Below, piece after piece: positions 6,647-9,134 of a stretch of 9,134 nucleotides of DNA. How positions within the stretch are numbered: the stretch's first letter is position 1; each line of letters starts with the position of its first letter. The stretch comes from Desulfobacterales bacterium CG23_combo_of_CG06-09_8_20_14_all_52_9 (GTDB taxonomy: Bacteria > Desulfobacterota > Desulfobacteria > Desulfobacterales > UBA2156): assembly GCA_002771315.1 (NCBI GenBank), contig PCSF01000195.1, positions 1-9,134 on the forward strand, read 5' to 3'. Made by a program: the position numbers and the translations under genes. A model generated the notes under the pieces. That model saw only the letters and a list, made by a program, of their open reading frames with translations. It searched no databases and was not told where the DNA came from.

Positions 6647-6651
6647 TCCTC
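6647..6651 (-). promoter_or_regulatory. Shine-Dalgarno GAGGA deciding the asnS start
   Basis: GAGGA lies 5 nt before the ATG at 6641. It favours this start over the TGATG-overlap ATG at 6653, which lacks any purine-rich motif upstream. Confidence 0.55.
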
Positions 6652-6652
6652 A

Positions 6653-7666
6653 TCAGAATGTCATTTCGAACATCTTTTTGATTTCATCCGGATTCATGCC
6701 GGCACCTAAAGCGACCATGACCTGGATTCGGGCCTTGGCGCCGGAAAGCCTCCCTCCCAGGATCACCCCTTTTTTGACTAGGTCCGCCCCGCCGCCCGGA
6801 TAGGCATAGATGGGCCAGACCCCGCCTTCGGTGCACTGCGTGGTGAGCACCACAGGGATCCCATCCTCGATCAGCTTTTCAACGGCAGGGACGATCCCCG
6901 GAGGGACATTTCCGGCCCCGAATCCTTCGATGACCAGTCCGGCAAAGCCCTGCCGGTGCAGATGCTCGATGAGATTGCCGTCCATCCCGGTATAGCAGGA
7001 AATCAAGGCAACGCGGGGTTCGATTCTTTCCGTCGGGATAAGCGGTCGCTTCGATCGATCGCATCCTTTCCCGCCCCGGGTCAGCAGGATCGTATCTCCG
7101 GCCACATAGGCCACAGGCCCGCTTTCCGGCGCTTCGAAGGCATCCATGTTCAAGGCATTGATCTTGATGACCTCCCGGGCGCCGAAGAGCCGGTCGGTCA
7201 TGAGCAACACGACGCTGTTTTCGGGCGGCATGGGAAGCAGACAGGCCTTGATGCCGTTGAGCAGATTCCGGATTCCGTCGTATCCTGCCTCGCTGTAGTA
7301 CCGCATGGAGCCGGTGAAGATGATGGGCTTGGAAGTGGCCACCACCAGATCCGCCATGTAGGCCGATTCCACCAGGACGTCGGTGCCGTGGATCACCACG
7401 GCGCCGATGAACTCCGGATCCCTGAGCTTTTCGTCCACGTCCTTTGCCAGTTGAAACATCTTTTCCGGAGTCATGTGAGGACTGGGCAGGTTGGACCACG
7501 GCACGGGTTTTATCCGGACATTTTGGACCAGCGGGTCCAATTCGGAGAAGAAGCGCTCGAAGGCTTTACTGGGAACGACCCCTTTCCGGCCGGAGACCGG
7601 TTTCATGGTAATAGTGCCTCCGGTGAAAAAGAGGGCGATCCGCTTTTTTAATTTATTTCTTGGCAT
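6653..7666 (-). CDS. Asparaginase/glutaminase-family protein, divergent active site
   Basis: L-asparaginases of this family hydrolyse asparagine to aspartate and ammonia. The 337 residues include TGGTI at 15-19 (nucleophile position Thr18), HGTD at 93-96 (Thr95, Asp96) and REVIKIN at 164-170 (Lys168). These correspond to the Thr, Thr-Asp and Lys of the known catalytic groups. The C-terminal domain has VIEGFGAGNVPP at 245-256 and TTQCTEGGV at 275-283. The flexible-loop tyrosine, found as GYIP or similar in bacterial enzymes, is replaced: the loop reads KGVVPS at 28-33. The segment after HGTD is VLVESAY rather than the common TMEETAY, and the usual SADG is EAGYDG. Activity or substrate may therefore differ. 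The ATG start at 7666 has only a poor RBS. The gene is just upstream of asnS in one unit. There is no signal peptide, so it is cytosolic. Confidence 0.85.
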   Translation of the reverse strand: MPRNKLKKRIALFFTGGTITMKPVSGRKGVVPSKAFERFFSELDPLVQNVRIKPVPWSNLPSPHMTPEKMFQLAKDVDEKLRDPEFIGAVVIHGTDVLVESAYMADLVVATSKPIIFTGSMRYYSEAGYDGIRNLLNGIKACLLPMPPENSVVLLMTDRLFGAREVIKINALNMDAFEAPESGPVAYVAGDTILLTRGGKGCDRSKRPLIPTERIEPRVALISCYTGMDGNLIEHLHRQGFAGLVIEGFGAGNVPPGIVPAVEKLIEDGIPVVLTTQCTEGGVWPIYAYPGGGADLVKKGVILGGRLSGAKARIQVMVALGAGMNPDEIKKMFEMTF

Positions 7667-7722
7667 TTCCAGGATCTTTTAAGTCCATGAGCGTGATGGA
7701 TGGATCTAAAAAACTCGGGTAT

Positions 7723-7766
7723 ATTATAACTGTTTGATATTTATATAAATACATCGGAACTGTCAA
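7723..7766 (-). promoter_or_regulatory. Promoter region of the asparaginase-asnS unit
   Basis: A perfect TTGACA reads at 7766-7761. TATAAA (7745-7740) follows after 15 nt, which is short. A perfect TATAAT (7728-7723) lies too far away to pair with the TTGACA. The stretch is strongly AT-rich. Either -10 would give a leader of about 50-65 nt before the start at 7666. Confidence 0.45.
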
Positions 7767-7799
7767 CAAGAATTGGCATATTTGCTTTCAAGCGTAAAT

Positions 7800-8750
7800 T
7801 CAGCTTTCCAGATGCGCGGCAACGGCTCGGCGGATGTCTTCGACGGCATCCGGAGTGTACCAGATTACTTGAGGATCCGCCTTAAACCAGGTCCACTGCC
7901 GTTTGGCATACCGGCGGGTGTCGCGCTTCATGGTGGAAACGGCCTCGTCCCATGGCCTCTCCTTTTGAATGAATCGCACTATATGACGGTACCCGATGGC
8001 TTGCATCGATTTCAGCGTGGGATCGTATCCTTGTTTCAAGAGGAACTCCACCTCTTCCAGGAGACCGGCGGCGAGCATTTGATCCACTCGTCGGTTGATA
8101 CGATCGTAGAGCACATTCCGTTCCAGGGTGAGCCCGATTTTCAGGACATCGAAGGGTTTTTGGGAAAATCCATGGGCGGCGTGGTGTTTGGAGAGGGGAG
8201 TATGCGTGGACTCGCAGATTTCCAGGGCACGGATGACGCGAACGGTATCGTTGGGATGGATCCGGCAGGCAGCTTCGGGATCCAGGCGTTGGAGCCGGGC
8301 ATGCAAAGCCTGAATTCCGGATACGGCCGCTTCCGCCTTGAGCCGGGAACGGATACGTGGGTTCTTCGGATCTTCCTTAAACAACCCGTGAAGCAGGGCT
8401 TTGATGTAAAGGCCGGTTCCGCCTACGACGAGAGGGAGAATGCCGTCTTGATGGAGTGTGGCGATGATCTTTCGGGCCTTCTCCGCATAGGCGGCGGCGC
8501 TGAATGGCGCGTCCGGATCGATGATGTCGATGAGGTGATGGGGCACGGCCCGGCGCTCCTCGAGGCTGGGTTTGGCCGTCCCGATGTCCATCAACCGGTA
8601 CACCTGCATGGAATCGGCGTTGACGATCTCGGCGGAAAAGCGCTTTGCAACGGAGATGCTGGCGGCGGTCTTTCCCACCCCGGTCGGCCCACAAAGAACC
8701 ACTACTTTCTGTTGCGTCGATAATAGAGAATCCGTGTTTGCCCGTGACAA
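7800..8750 (-). CDS. miaA: tRNA dimethylallyltransferase
   Basis: MiaA transfers the dimethylallyl group of DMAPP to N6 of A37 in tRNAs that read codons starting with U, the first step to ms2i6A. The 316-residue product has the P-loop GPTGVGKT at 21-28 and NADSMQVYR at 44-52. DIGTAKP is at 55-61, VGGTGLYIKAL at 109-119 and DTRRYAKRQWTWF at 277-289. Length and motif order are those of bacterial MiaA. The start is TTG at 8750: an in-frame TAG lies a few codons upstream, no ATG precedes the P-loop, and AAGGGAAAG (8754-8762) supplies an RBS with about 7 nt spacing. GTG at codon 17 is a poorer alternative. It has its own promoter and is followed by 133 bp before the asparaginase gene, so it is probably monocistronic. 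The long opposite-strand frame across it is an artefact. Confidence 0.96.
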   Translation of the reverse strand: MSRANTDSLLSTQQKVVVLCGPTGVGKTAASISVAKRFSAEIVNADSMQVYRLMDIGTAKPSLEERRAVPHHLIDIIDPDAPFSAAAYAEKARKIIATLHQDGILPLVVGGTGLYIKALLHGLFKEDPKNPRIRSRLKAEAAVSGIQALHARLQRLDPEAACRIHPNDTVRVIRALEICESTHTPLSKHHAAHGFSQKPFDVLKIGLTLERNVLYDRINRRVDQMLAAGLLEEVEFLLKQGYDPTLKSMQAIGYRHIVRFIQKERPWDEAVSTMKRDTRRYAKRQWTWFKADPQVIWYTPDAVEDIRRAVAAHLES

Positions 8751-8802
8751 GAACTTTCCCTTTACCTAATTTTTTGTTGAGGTTTCATTAACTTAGTGCT
8801 GC

Positions 8803-8831
8803 ATTATACTTAATCGGCCGCTTTTTTCCAA
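8803..8831 (-). promoter_or_regulatory. Sigma70-type promoter of miaA
   Basis: TTGGAA (8831-8826; 4 of 6), a 17-nt spacer and a perfect TATAAT (8808-8803) point to a start near 8796, about 46 nt before the miaA TTG. Confidence 0.55.
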
Positions 8832-8867
8832 GCCCATAAATGCCATTACAACAGAAAAGGGATTTGA

Positions 8868-9134
8868 AAACCGCTAACTTGCGTTACAAACACCCATGGG
8901 CTTCAGCCGGGAAGTTATTTCAAAGAAACGGCTGTCTGTCTAAGTTCGCTCTTTAAAGCCGGACGTTGCCAGGACCTAATTGACCTGCTAAAATGTGCCC
9001 CTCATAAGATGTGGGATGAACAAAAATGGGGGGTGAAGGCGTTGATGGCCATGGGTAAAAAGGCCGAAGCGCTTTTTTTTGCCAAGGATTCCCGGGGGCT
9101 GAATGAGCCCGATTTCTTGATCAGCGAAGCTTGC
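8868..9134 (+). CDS. Unidentified protein fragment, start unresolved, runs off right edge (possible pseudogene)
   Basis: After a TGA at 8865-8867 the frame is open for 89 codons to the window end. From about codon 14 it reads like the interior of a soluble, helix-rich protein, with GSYFKETAVCLSSLFKAG, then KMWDEQKWGVKALMAMGKKA, then FFAKDSRGLNEPDFLISEAC. No ATG, GTG or TTG occurs before the ATG at 9009, and that ATG would cut into what looks like conserved sequence and has no good RBS. The simplest reading is a 5'-truncated or frameshifted gene; a rare start codon or sequencing error are alternatives. From memory the segment resembles large uncharacterised proteins with helical repeats (SWIM or DUF6880 type), but I am not sure of this. 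An 8-T run at 9073-9080 sits inside the frame. The 8751-8867 stretch before it holds only the miaA promoter and leader. Confidence 0.4.

Noticed and set aside
6879..7499. A 206-codon minus-strand frame inside the asparaginase gene
   Set aside because: It is a shifted-frame reading of the same strand, rich in Arg, His and Gly, with low-complexity composition.
7770..7799. GCTTGAAAGC as a terminator after miaA
   Set aside because: The stem is only 4 bp with a 2-nt loop and no T-run, too weak to call.
7773..8723. A 316-codon plus-strand open frame
   Set aside because: It lies exactly opposite miaA, which has every family motif. The translation has no recognisable domain and is rich in residues expected from antisense codons.
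9071..9080. GC followed by eight T, like an intrinsic terminator
   Set aside because: It lies inside an uninterrupted coding-like frame (Leu-Phe-Phe) and has no substantial stem before it.
1..9134. tRNA, rRNA, CRISPR or prophage features
   Set aside because: I saw no cloverleaf, rRNA segment, regularly spaced direct repeats or phage genes in the gaps, which are nearly all shorter than 400 bp.

Overview
The window reads as a bacterial chromosome segment of ordinary housekeeping genes. The gene set is SelB, a MTAP-type phosphorylase, an MtaD-type deaminase, AsnRS and MiaA. GC content is moderate, and there is a palindromic insertion-like element plus a GTAGGGGCGA-type hairpin. Together these suggest an anaerobic Desulfobacterota-like organism (sulfate-reducer type). 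That placement is inference from gene style, not proof. I saw no rRNA, tRNA, CRISPR array, full insertion sequence or phage gene.

Layout, left to right. (1) 1-1334, minus strand: a 57-codon two-helix membrane protein followed by selB, whose 3' end runs off the left edge. (2) 1335-1700: a divergent intergenic region with a weak minus-strand promoter, a 126-bp imperfect palindrome with terminal inverted repeats and an apparent 8-bp target duplication, and the plus-strand promoter and RBS of mtnP. (3) 1701-2980, plus strand: mtnP and apt, nearly touching. (4) 2958-5130, minus strand: a purine nucleoside phosphorylase (PNP) gene and mtaD, overlapping by 14 bp, with a good sigma70-type promoter at 5184-5212. 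The 3' end of mtaD overlaps the convergent 3' end of apt by 23 bp. (5) 5228-7766, minus strand: an asparaginase-family gene and asnS, with a promoter upstream and a strong hairpin directly after the asnS stop. (6) 7800-8831, minus strand: miaA with its own promoter. (7) 8868-9134, plus strand: an open frame without an obvious start that runs off the right edge, possibly a 5'-damaged gene.

The central theme is salvage of the nucleoside by-products of S-adenosylmethionine chemistry. MtnP splits methylthioadenosine (MTA) into adenine and methylthioribose-1-phosphate, and Apt returns the adenine to AMP. The facing operon encodes an amidohydrolase of the MTA/S-adenosylhomocysteine (SAH)/5'-deoxyadenosine deaminase family and a PNP of the 6-oxopurine type, which together would give hypoxanthine instead. 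The cell therefore appears to have an adenine branch and a hypoxanthine branch back to back. The remaining genes concern translation: SelB for selenocysteine, AsnRS for Asn-tRNA, and MiaA for tRNA A37 prenylation. A divergent asparaginase homologue is co-transcribed with AsnRS.

I did not find a clearly new biological system. The items most worth a second look are the MITE-like palindrome, the two-branch MTA salvage locus, the asparaginase homologue that has lost its usual tyrosine, and the start-less frame at the right edge.
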